Assembly (NCBI GenBank): GCA_013368445.1
Contig: JAACJO010000014.1
Coordinates: 887,347-951,346, forward strand
DNA length: 64,000 nucleotides
Reading direction: 5' to 3'
Source of the DNA: Leucocoprinus leucothites
Taxonomy: Eukaryota > Basidiomycota > Agaricomycetes > Agaricales > Agaricaceae
The notes beneath the pieces were generated by a model. It was not told the DNA's origin. It searched no databases and saw only the letters and a list, made by a program, of their open reading frames with translations. Made by a program: the position numbers and the translations under genes. Position 1 is the first letter of the stretch; each line of letters begins with the position of its first letter. Shown in pieces: positions 12,313 through 24,900 of this stretch.

Positions 12313-14684
12313 TTATGCCCAGCTGTCGTTCGGCTTCAGATCTTCCATTCCCTCCTCGTAATCATCCCTCATAGTCCGGTCCATGACTTTCTTCGCCTTT
12401 GCTTCACGAATCTGCTTCCTGTGCCACCAGTTACGCAGCAACAACACCGGCCAGCCTAAACGCTGTAAGAAAGGTTGGCCGCGAAGGAGGTACCGACTTT
12501 GGAACGCTATGATGATCCAGATCGTCAAAAGGGTGAGAGGCACTGCGAGTGCCACGTAGTAAGGTAGAGTGCCGGTTGTTCCGGGAGCTATTTCCTTCGT
12601 GTTCATCCCAAATATGCCCTAGAGATTTCATCAATACCAGTAATGACCAGGAATGAAAAAGGATACTTACAGCCACAAATGAAGGAGGAAGGAAAATCAT
12701 GCTGAGATATGCGATTTGTTTCATCTGGCGAGTAGAGGTCAGGGGCGAAATGGGACATCACAGAGAAAGCGTACAGCGGAACTATCCCTCATAGCTGCCT
12801 CAGTCATTCCCCTCATAAGTTTGCTGTCTGAGATATTGACACTGCAGAAGACCTATAGACGATCGTCATTCAGGAATATTGTTCCGGAAGGCAAAATCGA
12901 CATACGAGGTTCATCACATTCTTCAGCCGCGACTCCTGCATCCTCAGGTCTTTGGTCAGTCGGTCAATTTCAAGAATCAGATTATCGCATTCGCGTTCCA
13001 GAAATTGGCTGCTAAGTTCCTTCTCGGACTGGGGTATGTCGTCGGATGTCATCGCTGGGTTTTTGTGTTTGCGAATAAATTCGACAGTTTTACCGATGTC
13101 ATCCAGGAGAGAGGTGTAATACAGTTGATGTGCTCGAATGATGTGGAGGTCTTGGTTCATTTTCCATCTTCCAGTGTCGATGACTTTGGATTCCTGTTTC
13201 GCGTCTTTAGAGAGATCACACTTAATTGGAAATACAAGGTGGTACACACCAGTTGACATATATGGTTGTATAGATGTTCCAGTGCTTGATCCCATGAATA
13301 TATTGTGTGCCACAGAAATACGACAAGCAGGAGGGTAGGGTCCCGGGACTGTTGGAACATCTTCTGCCAATAGACGCTTTGGCCTGTATGACAATTATTG
13401 GTCAATTCATCCTCTCAAGGATAGTGCAGAGGGCTTACCGGCGAACCGAATCCTATCATGTAGCTTCTTTGCTCCTGTCGTAGGCAAATCCATATCCGGA
13501 TGGTAGGAGATAATGGTATTTCCATTGATATTACGGATAACATGTACCGAGAGCAAATCCAGGCACAGATACCGCTCAGCTGAACAAAGAGGCATGGTCA
13601 ACGCTCGTTGAGGAAGAGGAGCATCGGAAAAACCGCACAGTAGCGGAGCTTCAAGGGAGCTTTCGTGTCAATAGACTCCTCGACTGAAATTGGCGGTTTA
13701 GATACTTTTACGACACCAAGCAAGACGTCACGCACATAACGTAGACTCATCGGAAACATTCGCGTTTTCGGTTGACGAAATGGATTCCCTCGAAAAATTG
13801 GCGCGACCAGAGTACGGTCGAGTGGCAGCTTTGTGGTCCGGCATTTCTTGATAGGAAACAGAACGCAGAAATGTCAGAGTAATTGTGATGCCTGTATTGA
13901 GATTAGTATTCTGAAAGCGGCATACAAAAATTGAAAGATGCGCACTATCGCCCTCTCCCGGACGTAAATCAGCCTGAAAGCGAGATGGAATCCAGTTCAA
14001 GGAGGAAGAGAAGAAGAAAGGCTCGATGTTAAACCTGCAGTAAAAGATCAGAAAAGGAGATAGCATCTAGCGAAAGACGTACTTTGTCCCCAGCATCTGG
14101 AGCATTGGGCCAGAGAGTTTTTCGATAAAAATGGCTCTTGTCCTGGACGAAGCCGGGCGCTTCATAACGAGCGCTTTATTACCAGCCTCATGTTTGGGAA
14201 TGATGGAACTCACATGGATAGCCAACAACATTTTCCAAGTATCTTCCGCCATCCCCGGCTTTGCTACAAGCTTCTTCGCAGTGTTGAAATGACCCTTGTC
14301 ATCGACGTCGACATAGCGGGAAAGACAGTCCTCGTCTTGCGGCCGTTTAATTGCTTCACTAATCTTACTTTTGTTCACTTGAGCACAGGTCCAGTTCGGA
14401 TAACGTGATTGAGGGTAGCCTTTCCAGCAGTTGTCGCAGTCTTCGTGGGTGCAGATGGGAGGAATGGTTGGTCCACCAGCGTCCATGAGTGCCTTCTGGT
14501 CTTCATTGATATCTACGTCTAAAGTCACGTTTCAGCTGAATCATTTCGCTGAAAGCTGCCTACCATCATCAATGTCAACCCATGGCCAAGGGGCCGATGG
14601 TGCTGCATGGCGGTAGGAAGGGGAAGACAAGGTGGGGCCACGTGGGCCCCCGTTTTCGCAAGCGGTACTCCGCAGAAGTAGCAT
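12313..14684 (-). CDS. CorA-like (GMN-motif) membrane protein, copy B
   Basis: Closest relative is copy A, from which it differs by many substitutions. The ATG homologous to copy A's start (14694) is out of frame, because the region after it is one base shorter. An in-frame ATG at 14684 (MLLLRSTACENGG) rescues the frame, so I place the start there. The protein then follows the family order: HAAPSAPWPW, CTHEDC with GYPQSRYPNWTCAQVNKSKI, FIEKLSGPMLQMLG, FNIEPFFFSSSLNWIPSRF, SVYWQKMFQQSRDPTLLL, HIIRAHQLYYTSLLDD, RLKNVMNLV, helix MKQIAYLSMIFLPPSFVA, GMNTKEIAPGTTGTLPYYVA, second helix, and a charged tail ending NDSWA at 12313. It is probably functional but with a changed first 20 residues; expression could also be lost, since its upstream DNA is a duplicate. 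Confidence 0.68.
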
Positions 14685-14694
14685 CAGACATCAT

Positions 14695-16115
14695 GTAGGA
14701 CATGGAGGCTTGATGCTGGCGCTGAATGAGGGAGGAGGGAAAAGGTGCTAAGAGCCCTGATTAGCGGGCCAACCTTTATGTATTTGGATAGACGCCGCAT
14801 CCCTCGCGTATGATTGACTGGGGCCCAAAATTTGATGATCCTGTTGATGGATCCCAAGTGTCGAAAAAGAGGTGTGTCATTGCAAAGACGCTGAAGCAGG
14901 TGTAATGGAAGAAGTCATAAAATTAGAAGCTGACTATAGTTTTCAAACCCTACCCGATTATCCTTATACTGTGGCTAGCGATTGCATCACATGCAGTGGT
15001 GGCACTAGCGCGGGAAGTGGCCTCGACTGGGCATAAAGTTTTGACCCATGACTGGATTCGGATATGCGAGCCAAAATGGCCAGGTCGGTATGTTGTGATT
15101 GGTCGGGCTCAGATCACCTCCGAGGGTTACTTACTTACCTTGAGAAGTGCCGATACACGAGGTGATGGGTGGAGATCGTGTCATAAATATCCTACTGTCG
15201 CTCCGTTTTGGGACTGACTGTGGGATGTCAAGAGGCGAATGTTATTATCATTGCATCGTGTCTTATACGCTATTATGCAGTCGGGGCGCAGGCTTGTGCC
15301 GTCAGGGCAAATGAAGTGCTCAGAACCTTTGAAAGGAAATAAACGTTCTTTCAATTTCAACACCCAGGGTCTGGTTAGGGCAGGTCATCAAATTTAAAAT
15401 AGATTTTTTAGGAAAGATCCATCATTGGCCAAACGGCCACTGTGGCGTTCAACGCAAGCATTGAAGCATTGACGCCCGAAGCTTGAGGGCTTGAGGTGCA
15501 GCAATAACAATAGTTCACCATGATGCCTGCATGTCATCGAAGTGACTTCCAGATTGATACACTAGATTCGAACCCTGGGCTCTTGCTTACTCATTTTGGC
15601 TCCTCCTAGTACTTCGGCGACCCATAGCATTATATGACTGCGCCTTCGCATTAGTTCGTGGGCGCTTACCCAAGAATCAACAAATTTGCGCGTTTTCATG
15701 TCTTCTTGAAGAAAATTGACTAGCTCTAACTCGGAATACCTTCACGGAATTACTCAGGTCGCAGTTTTTCATTTGAGGGAATCTCGTCTATCTCTATAAG
15801 ACGTTGAACCAGAGTGCAAAGTCCGTGCGGGTTCTCGAACTCGGCCTCATAATACTAATTTGCTTAGCGGTGGTACCGACTCTCATTGCAACCTCAGCGT
15901 CCTTGCCACTTGACATTCCCCGCGCTATACGCTCATCACCAGCCATAGTAATATTCACCACACCACATCCACGTTTGATTAAATGGATTTGACTCTGAAT
16001 ACAGGAGATTGGTATTTATCGTTCATCAGGTGTATACATGCCACAGTAAGTTTTGGATAATTCCTGGTACTGGGACTCCCGGCTCAGACGCTTAGTTCTT
16101 GTACCGACTATCCAC
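14695..16115. other. Intergenic between CorA-like copies B and C
   Basis: The left two thirds is the duplicated flank of segmental duplication I. From about 15600 to 16115 nothing was recognised. A 62-residue open frame at 15804-15992 (plus) has a hydrophobic stretch, but no homology or splice context supports it. Confidence 0.45.
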
Positions 16116-18573
16116 TCAGGACGTAGACTGTGACTTGGCAGCCTTATCATTGCCATGCTTCGTTTCCATAAACCCCAGCCGTTGTAATGGAAGTAGGATA
16201 GGCCACCCGAGACGCCGGAGGAATGAGTAACCCTCCGGAAGCAGGTACTGTGATTGGAAGGCAATGATAATCCAGATGGTAATCAGTGTCAATCCAAGAG
16301 CAACCCCGACATAGCGCGGAAGAGTTTCCTTAGTGCTTGGGTCAATTTCTTTGACATTCATACCGAAGACGGCCTTTCCATGAGCAATTCATGAGTGAAA
16401 TAAATCGCAGGGAAGAAAAAGGGCAGACTACATACAGCGACAAAGGAAGACGGAAGAAACACCATGGTGAGGTAGGCAATTTGTTTCATCTGGGACAGCG
16501 GTAAGCGATGATGTGATCATTCGTCATGTCGGATCAACCTACAGCTAGAGATAGTTCAGTATGTAATCTACACAAAAACATCGGAAAACGTACCTGCACT
16601 GTCTCTCACAGCTGCCTCTGTCATCTCCTTCATTCTGCTACTGTCCTCGATATTGACAGTACTGAACACCTTGATCCAAGTACAGCCAGTCAGTGGCGAA
16701 ACATTGGGAGAAAAGAGGGAGAGTCACCAGGTTCATCACATTCTTCAGTCTCTTATCTTGCATCTCCCTCGTCATATCCAGCCTCTTGATTTCATTCAAC
16801 AGCATAAGGCATTCTCGATTCATCAAGTGCCGAGTTTGTTTCTGTGTCTTCTTGTCCATTGATTCTAGCGCAGGATGTCTCGTGTCTCGAATGAACTCGA
16901 CCGTTTTAGTGAAATTTGCCAAAAGGGAGGAATAGTGAAGCTGGTGCGCGCGAATGATGTGCAGCTCGTTCGTCAATTGCTTTTCATTCGTTTTGATGGC
17001 TTTCGTTTCCTGGTCATGCGAATAAGATAAATTCTAGAATAAAATATAGATAACAGAACGTACCAAAGTACATATATGCATGTATAAGTGTTCGAATGCT
17101 TCATCCCAGGCATACAAAGCATGCCATAGGAAAGTGAGTAGAACAAATGTTGGATCAGGACTCCTTTGGAACATCTTCTGCCAATAGACGCTTTGGCCTG
17201 TTTTGCCGATCAGGAACACCCCATGAGAATTGCGCTGACAAAATTGGGAGACGACCTACCTGCAAATCGAATACGTCGCTGAAGGTCCTTTGCCGTTGTC
17301 GTCGGTAGTGGTAAACTAGGGTGATAGGAAAAGATTGTACTTCCTTCTGTACTCCGGATCAAATGCACAGAAAGGAGATCGAGGACTAGCAGCTGTCCGC
17401 CTAAAAGTATCGTTAGTTGAAGGACCGTATGTTTTCTAGTAGGTAACGAAATTTTGCACACCCGGTTGAAGCGGCAGAGGTGCCTGGGTGTCGATCATCA
17501 TCTGGCCTATTGAGTTTCAATGTGTTCATGGCAATGTCTTTTGAAAGATGATGAAAGGATTCACTCAGCGTTGACGGATTTGTCGAGGACAATGAAAGGA
17601 GTTTATCGGAACGCCCAGCGTCCATGCGGACCGCATCTGTGCCACTTGGCATAGATCGTAGAAACGTCAGACAAATCGTGATATCTGTCAAATAATGTCT
17701 AAATAATGCTGATTAGTTAAGACCTGGGAGGAAACCACAAACGATCGCCTGTGCCAGCTTGTGGATCCTCTTGATAACGGGATGGTATCCAGTTCAACGA
17801 AGAGGACCAAAAGAACGGTTCAATGTTGAACCTAAAGAACCAAGAGTCGTTAGTGGTTTGCTTTCACTTAAACCCCGCTGAGGGTCGATATATAAATAGG
17901 GCGAATATTCGCAGAAGCCCATGGGAAGAACGACGCTTACTTTGCTCCAAGCATTTGTAATACAGGCCCTGATAGATTCTCAAGGAAAATCGCTCTGACA
18001 CGCAGATTAGATGGTCGCTGGAAAGTTGGGTATTACAAGCTGTGCCAAGAAACGGATGAAGCGGACGTACTTCATCTTTTACGAAGGAATTCCAGCTATC
18101 GGATGTGTTTTCTTTGGTGACTACCATCTTAGTTGCGGTATGGAATCTACCATCGTTGTCAACGTCAACGTAATATAAGGTGCATTCTTGATTGCGGCTG
18201 TCAATTGCCTGCTGAATTTTGCTTTTCTGAACTTGAGTTCTCCTCCAATTTGGAAAACGAGATTGTGGGTATTCTTTCCAACATCTTCCTCACAGTCATT
18301 GTGATCACAAAGGGGAGGGACTGCGGGGAGATCGGATTCTAACTGATTTGAATCAAATTCTGGGATAAACCTAAGCATTAGAGAGGTCTTAAAGGGAGGA
18401 CCTGGGCGGTCGTAGAACTCACCATCGTGAAGGTCAACCCATGGCCAGGGTGCGGAGGGCCCCGCGTGACGATGAGAAGGATTTGGTATCTGGCTCGTGT
18501 CCTGAGACTGTTTGTGTGGGACCATTTGGGAATCAACTTCGGTTCCTCCCGGGCTCGTAGATGTAGACATCAA
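16116..18573 (-). CDS. CorA-like (GMN-motif) membrane protein, copy C (one frame break)
   Basis: Start at 18573 (MMSTSTSPGG), exon 1 ending HRHAGPSAPWPWVDLHDG. In exon 2 the metal-site-like CDHNDC is in one frame, while the continuation WKEYPQSRFPNWRRTQVQKS, YYVDVDNDGRF lies in another; one base appears to be missing near 18280 (GATGTTGG for an expected GATGTTTGG). Later exons read normally: LENLSGPVLQMLG, SVYWQKMFQRSPDPTFVLLT, LHIIRAHQLHYSSLL, RLKNVMNLV, a terminal helix, then GMNVKEIDPSTKETLPRYVG and the second helix, ending KSQSTS at 16116. Either a sequencing error or a recent pseudogene. It is clearly more diverged from A and B than they are from each other, so it predates duplication I. 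Confidence 0.65.
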
Positions 18574-19431
18574 ATTCTACGCGAAGGTCTTCGCAGAGGT
18601 TGACGGTACAAGGCAAGGAAGAACAACGCATGATGGCCGACTTTATGAGCATTTCAGCGTCAGTGCAGGCACCGAAGGAGTAAGCCTTGATGGAAACATC
18701 TAAGTTTAGTCCTGTCACAGATAAAATAACACTTTTTGGTGGTGCCGATTAGGGGCGTGGACAATTCACGGGTAGCCAACCCATTAAGCTTCGAGTACGG
18801 CAGATTTGCTCGTGTCCGAAATCTGTCTGGGAAGATTGACCGTTGATTAGGACACTCGAGGGTAAAGTTATGGACTGGTGCGGACTTTGAGAATAAAAGA
18901 TCCAGCATGGACCTGCCATACTCTTCCAAGCGGTTCAAGGATGATAGTCTAATCAAAACTCAGCGACTCGGAGCATCAATGCATTCATTAACTAATTCAT
19001 ATTTATCTGTTGCCTAGGCTGTCGGCAGTGAAAGCACTTCAACAAGAGACCGTGCTCTTTTACTGATCGTTTCGGTGAGAAGCACGCCCCATCTCCATTG
19101 AGCAAAGCGCTGGATGGATGTCAGGTTGATTTTCTGGTGCGAGATAAGTGTAAGAGCGCACCTACATAAGCCTCAGCTAGTGTCCTCGTTGTCTCGGGTT
19201 TTATGCTCTTCTAGGGACATTATCCTAGAAACGAGCATGAATAAACCACACAAATACCCATCAGCAAAATCTCACCGATATTGTCCAAGCATTTAAGAGG
19301 GATATCCGAATCACGGCGGGCAATCAACATTCAGGTATTAACCTGATCGGATTCTTCTTAAGTCGAAGTCTAACCGACTAATATTCAACGGTCAACGACT
19401 AATTCGATGCTTCAGGGGCTTGTTCGAAGAA
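18574..19431. other. Intergenic, nothing recognised
   Basis: About 860 bases between CorA-like copy C and the 3' end of the NACHT gene. Only short unsupported frames on both strands. Confidence 0.4.
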
Positions 19432-21240
19432 TCAGGAAAGGAAAAGGAAATATTTGAAGAAGCTAAGCACCTCCTGCAACAGGATACGGGACGGATCAGT
19501 CTTTGGTCGCCAGCACACCAGGCTGTTCTTCCCGTATCCCATAATATATGGCCGGTCAGGAGCTGCATAATCTGGCTTGCGCAATAAATGCAACGGATTT
19601 TTAGATTTTCTGAAGATTTTGTCCCGGAATTCCTTAGGTATCTACCGAGATTTCATTAGATGATGGTTTCGGAGACTAATAAAAGTATATCTACTCACAT
19701 TGTTGTGCAAATCCAGAGGGCGAGAGTAGACCTCCGGAAACTTTGATTTCTTCAGGGTCCACGGGATCATGGAAAACTCAAAGTCCAATAAAGCAGCAGC
19801 AGTAGAAAGATCCAGGGGACGGCCCTTGACCCACAAAAGGAGAAGTAGGACGCCACCAGCTTGTAATACACTAACAAAGACACTTCGGATTGTCCTGTGG
19901 CGCGGAAGTGAGAGAGTTAGCAGATAATTTTCCATCGACCTCGAGGTCATGACTGACATACCTGACTTTAAGTCGTCATGAACTCTATGAAGGAGGTGTG
20001 ATGGAACTTTATGATCAACCTCGGCGTGCCTTCAAGAGTCAATACCGACTGGAAGTAGGTACAAGTGCTTCGGTATTGCCCGTTTGAAAGACTAAGGATT
20101 ACTGTAGTTTCGGAAACCTTGTCGATTTCATGGTAGTATATAGAATTGAGGAGAAGCATCTTCCGCATTGTCGACCGAATGTTTGGTGGCACCCGCGCGA
20201 GGATGAGAGTATATAGCTCATCTATTTCTGCCAAAGGGTTCACCTGTGATGTCCCTTGTTCCTGCATGGTCTCCGCAAGTGAGACCACGACTCTCAGCTG
20301 ATCGGCCGGGCCAAAAGAGTTTGTGCTGCTAATAAAGCGGACAGCCGTGGCAGCGTATTGGAAAAGCCCACCAGCAAGCTCAACGATCACTGCAACGTCG
20401 GCTTCTGAGGGCCACAACGCAGGAAGATGATGTCGTTCACCAATCTTCTTGAGCTCGTCTGATAGGTACAATAAGATTTGGTGATCGATATCTCGGGATA
20501 CCGGGAGTTCAAAAAGCGAAGATATGGACTCTGTATTCATGCATCCAACGATGTGAGGTTCTGGGCGGCTGGTGAAGACCCATCGAAAAGGCGTTGTTCC
20601 TTCGCGAATTGGTTCTGCAACAATTTCGATAATGTCACACTGGGTATCTGGCTTCTCGCATTCATCAAATCCGTCGACGATGATAATCCATCCTTCGATC
20701 TCTGCTTCCCTGGATACAAGCTGGCGGGGTGGCTTCACAAGTAGTTCCTCGAACTGTATTGGTAATGAAGCGGTGATAAGAGTGAGGTTTTTACGAATTT
20801 TGAGATCGACTATGTCACCAAATGAAAATCTCTTGGTGACAATCTGGTAGGCAATAGATGTGAAGAGGCGGTGCGGATCGTGTCGGTGCATCGGGCGCGA
20901 GAAAAAAAGCGAGGCGCCGAGCTTGTCCCCCGATGCCAGGAATTCTGCACAACTCTTGAGCAACTGTGGTCTTGCCAACACCAAATGGACCGTGCACCCA
21001 GAGCGCCGACTGAGAATGTTCTGAAGCACCAAGCGCCCAATTGGTGATTAAACCGATGTACTCTTGCCGGGTCCCAAAGTGGCATTTTGGGGGAGGCCAA
21101 CGAGCGGAAGCATCATGGAAGGCGTCGCGCAATGACTGGTCAAGTAGCTTCTGAAGACCTTTTGAGGAATCACAGGGACGACTCGCATCGAAAAGCTTTC
21201 CCTTAATAAATGAAAAGAGGTGGCCTACCTGACCCTTCAT
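19432..21240 (-). CDS. NACHT-type P-loop NTPase (NLR-like), frame-disrupted
   Basis: The minus-strand frame from 21240 contains PPKCHFGTRQEY, a segment that precedes the NACHT domain in many basidiomycete NLR-like proteins, then the Walker A sequence WVHGPFGVGKTTVAQ. The continuation LASGDKLGASLFFSRP, TSIAYQIVTKRF, the Walker B-like GWIIIVDGFDECEK, FRWVFTSRPEPHI and FHHTSFIEFM lies in another frame from about 20955 down to 19968. Further 3' exons (TIRSVFVSVLQAGG, PLDLHNN, IPKEFRDKIFRKSKNPLHLL) splice through an intron at about 19637-19690 and end at the TGA at 19434-19432. Two frame shifts (near 20955 and near 19968) are needed, both consistent with one extra or two missing bases. No WD40, ankyrin or TPR repeats follow, so the protein would be short. 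Such genes act in nonself recognition or cell-death signalling in fungi; the role here is inferred. It may be a pseudogene. An upstream exon is possible. Confidence 0.68.
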
Positions 21241-21634
21241 TTCCGTTGACTCGAACTTCTACTCGTGTTGACCTGTCTTCAAAGTGTGGGCTGTTAACAA
21301 TCAGATCATGAGCGCCCCTAAACATATCCCCTGGTGCGGCAGGAGCGGTGCTTTAGAAGTGTGGTAAAGAATGGTCATAGCTGACGAGTTGAATCTATGA
21401 GCATTTTAGCTTCTGCCTACACGTGCCTTGTCAACTTTACCTGACCCTGGATAGATAATCAGTAGACAATTTATCAGCAATGAGAAGGGCATGAGAAGAG
21501 GGTTTTCGCATCAAAATGCATCCCAGTAGAGTCTGCCGAAGGAGATTTGGCGTTTGGTGTCCAACCCCTGCCACATACTTACATTGAAGCTTTCTCCCGT
21601 ATGGCGTATTTAGTTCCTGGAACCTGTAATCTCA

Positions 21635-22157
21635 TTAGAATGCTTTGGGTGGATTCCTACCGGACCAGCATGACGATACCATTCCCTCGGTAGCGTTCCT
21701 ATAATCATAGTCAAGCACCAACCCACACCCAGTAGAGCTTGTTGAGGCCCCAGGCATTGGACTCACTTTCAAGTTCTCACTGGCACGCACTTTATCCAGC
21801 ATGCGCTGAAATGAGATGGATTCTGTGTATTCAACTTGTCTAATACCTAATACAGCAATATGGAAGGCCGTACATATTTGGCATCCTCCGCATCTTGTTA
21901 CAATAAACATCACAATGAACCTGGTACCAGTAGGGCAAACTCTCTCCTCCACGACAAGTAATCTCAGCGGAAATTTTCCTGGACGGCCGACTAATGTCAT
22001 CGCATAACATCACACCACTCTGTACTCTGTTCGTGTTGCGTCGGAATGAATGTTCCCGTTCCCAGTGCTCTCTAGCACAGATACCCGCGTTCCAGCTAGA
22101 CAAAATCAAAACATCCTCCTCTGTCTGCGCTTCCTGAGTGGCTCCTCGACTAGCCAT
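21635..22157 (-). CDS. Possible small gene or gene fragment, unrecognised
   Basis: Between the NACHT gene and CorA-like copy D, two overlapping minus-strand frames read MASRGATQEAQTEED and, in another frame, VEYTESISFQRMLDKV followed by a GTGAGT donor. The second looks exon-like, but no family is recognised and the join is unclear. The rest of 21241-22166 shows nothing. Confidence 0.2.
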
Positions 22158-22166
22158 GTCCCTGAG

Positions 22167-24570
22167 CTAGATCCTACCCAGCCATCTCAGTACAAGTAGG
22201 ACAGGCCATCCAAAGCGTGCGAGGAAAGTGTAATTTCGGGGGAATAGATATCGCGATTGAACTGCAATGATTATCCAAATAGTGACGGGAGTTATTGGCA
22301 GCGCGGTAGCAAAGTACTGCGAAAGTGTGCCTAGCGTATTTGGACTTATCTCTTGAACATTCATTCCAAATACTGTCTAGTTTTCGGTATAGAGATTAGT
22401 GTAGAGAAGGCAGAGTTTCACAAATAACATACGGCGACGAAAGTGGCCGGGAGAAAGACCATTATCAGATATGCGATTTGCTTCATCTAGAACAAGCAAA
22501 AAGGAATGGAATCAGTAAAGATGAAACGACCTGTTAAACTTGGATCTGCCGTACGGCTAGTTTTTCGTTAAAGCAGGAGTCTACGAGAACCGGAAGAACG
22601 TACCTGAGCTATCTCTCACGGATACCTCCGTCATCACTGACGTTTTCCGACTATCCACAATAGCGATATGGCTAAACACCTTCAGGCAACACCCGTAAGT
22701 GACATAATGTGAAAGTTATAATGTGGAAAAAAGCCATACAAGGTTTATCGCATTCTTTAGCCTCTTGCCCTGCATCTTTTGGCTGCGATTCAGCCTGGAG
22801 ATTTCATTCAAGAGCAGTTTGCACTCTCGCTCCATCATTAATTCAGACATTGTTCTCTCTTCCGTATTCACCGCCTGTAGGGCAGGGTAAGGAGTTTCTC
22901 GGATGAACTCAACTGTCTCTTTGAAACTCTCTAAAAGAGATGAATAATGTAGTTGGTGTGCGCGAAGGATGTGCAGCTCATCGACAAGGCTGGTTTGGGT
23001 CGCTTCCCCGATGATTGCCATCTCCTGCTCAAATATAGATGATGCTACAATGCAGAGGCGAGGGTGGGCTTACCAGAGAACAGATATGGGAATAGAGATT
23101 CTCCAATGCCTCGTCCCAGGCATACAGAGCGTGCCAAAGGAAAGTAAGCAATAAAAACGTGGGATCGGAAGTGGCCGAGATCATCTTTTGCCAATATGCA
23201 CTCCGGCCTGAAAACATTGTCGTAATCCCTTTGTAAACACGAGAAATGACATACCAATAAGCTGCAAGCGCGTATGTAAATCCCGCGCCATCGTCCTCGG
23301 TAGCGGTGAAGTAGGATGGTAAGATATTATTGTACTACCGGCACTGTTGCGAATAAGATGTACTGAAAGAAAGTCAAGGACGAGAAGCTGCCTGCCTGTG
23401 GGATGGCTAGGCATTAGAAAGCGTTTGTCAGAGATACAAGTTTGCGCACTGGAGCGAAGAGACAAGGGGCACTGTGTATCAATAGTCATTTGCCCTGTCC
23501 GAATGTTAAATATGAGCGAGGATAGTAAAACTGATAACGTAAATATACCCGAGTATGAAGGTCCCATAAGACCAATTGTAGACGGGTTCCTGGAAGCTAT
23601 GGAATATGCAGATTTCCTGATTGCACCGGCATCCATACGGAGAACGTCAAAATCCTGTGGCAAAGAGCGTAGATATGTCAGACATATCGTAATATCTAAA
23701 ATCCGGCATCAGCACACGTTCATTCTCGAGCGGGCAGAAATTGGCTGACGGTCGCTCATTCCCGGCTGCGGAACCTCTTGATAGCGCGATGGGATCCAGT
23801 TCAGCGAGGAAGACCAAAAAATTGGCTCAATGTTGAACCTGATTAATTCGACGTCATCAGAAGTGGCTTCCTCAATAAATTTGACAAAGGGGACGACGGT
23901 TGGAATGTCCAAGTGGGAAGGTTGGCAAACGGGTTATGTACGAGATGAATATTCATTTAGTTCCAAGCATCTGTAGAACAGGACCTGACAGGTTCTCGAT
24001 AAAGATTGTCCTGACCCGGAGGTTAGATGGGCGCTGGGGTACAGCAAGCCGTTATTGTGAGATTGAGAATCGATGGACTGAGTCGACATGCAACATCATT
24101 CAATGAGCTCCAACTCTCAACGAGATTCTGTTCCGAAACCTCCATCTCTTCTGGGATCGTAAACCGGCCAAGATCGACAAAGAGCAGTTTACAAGCTTGA
24201 TCGCGATTATAGTCTTCTATTTCCTGGAGAATCTTGCTCTTCTTCATCTGACTTCTTGTCCAGCTCGGGAAGCGAGACTGAGGGTAATTCCTCCAGCACA
24301 TCTTGCCGCAATTTACATGGTCACAGAGTGGAGGGACTAGCGGGAGCTCTGATTTCAACTGCATGGGATCCACGTCTGCCACACAAAAAGTAGGATGGCT
24401 CGGTCAAGAAGTTGAGCGACAAGCGAATCAATATCGTCCCACGCACCGTCGCTTACGTCGATCCAGGGCCAGGGCATTGAGGGGGCTGCATGACGATGAG
24501 AAGGTATTGGGATACGAGCCGTGCCCTCGACTTCGCCATAAACAATGTCAAGAGATTCGGATAATTTCAT
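22167..24570 (-). CDS. CorA-like (GMN-motif) membrane protein, copy D
   Basis: Start at 24570 (MKLSESLDIVYGEVEG), exon 1 ending HAAPSMPWPWIDVSDG. Exon 2 carries CDHVNCGKMCW and NYPQSRFPSWTRSQMKKSKI; the linker after it is shorter than in copies A and B. Later exons give ENLSGPVLQMLG, FNIEPIFWSSSLNWIPSRYQ, SAYWQKMISATSDPTFLLLT, LHILRAHQLHYSSLL and RLKNAINLV. The helix beginning MKQIAYL precedes a final exon with GMNVQEISPNTLGTLSQYFA and a second helix. It ends abruptly at LGRI (22167), so it lacks the 30-60 residue charged tail of copies A, B and E. It is separated from copy C by the NACHT gene and is the most diverged in the GMN helix (IIIAVQSRYLF). Confidence 0.7.
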
Positions 24571-24900
24571 ATGTTCTTATGCGCAAAGAGCAGTAATGTC
24601 GGTGAAGGAGGATAGAAGAACCTATTGGGGTAACTAGTAATATGCGAAGCGAAAGACAGTCTGTATGACTAGCGCTAAGTTGTGCTTGGGCATAAGGCTT
24701 CACAGGTTCCATAAATAGACTAGGCCTGTTTTCCCACAAACCCTTTGATGATGATCGAAACTTGGTCCGAGCTCTCGTCCAAATCAAGTATGTAAGTATG
24801 GATCACAAGTCGTAGTATACAATCTCTCAGTTTCTACACATAGGAAGCAGTACAGTAGCTAGCTCAATGACCTATCACCGACAGCCCCTACTTCAACACA
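24571..24900. other. Short intergenic gap between CorA-like copies D and E
   Basis: About 330 bases. It must hold the promoter of copy D (read leftward) and the terminator of copy E. No motif was recognised. Confidence 0.4.

Larger units (their letters stand above)
11598..15600. repeat. Tandem segmental duplication I, right unit
   Basis: Second copy of 7660-11590. It begins inside a GH127 intron, so the GH127 gene it carries lacks its promoter and nearly all of its exons. The CorA-like gene it carries (copy B) is nearly complete. The right end near 15600 is approximate. Confidence 0.78.
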
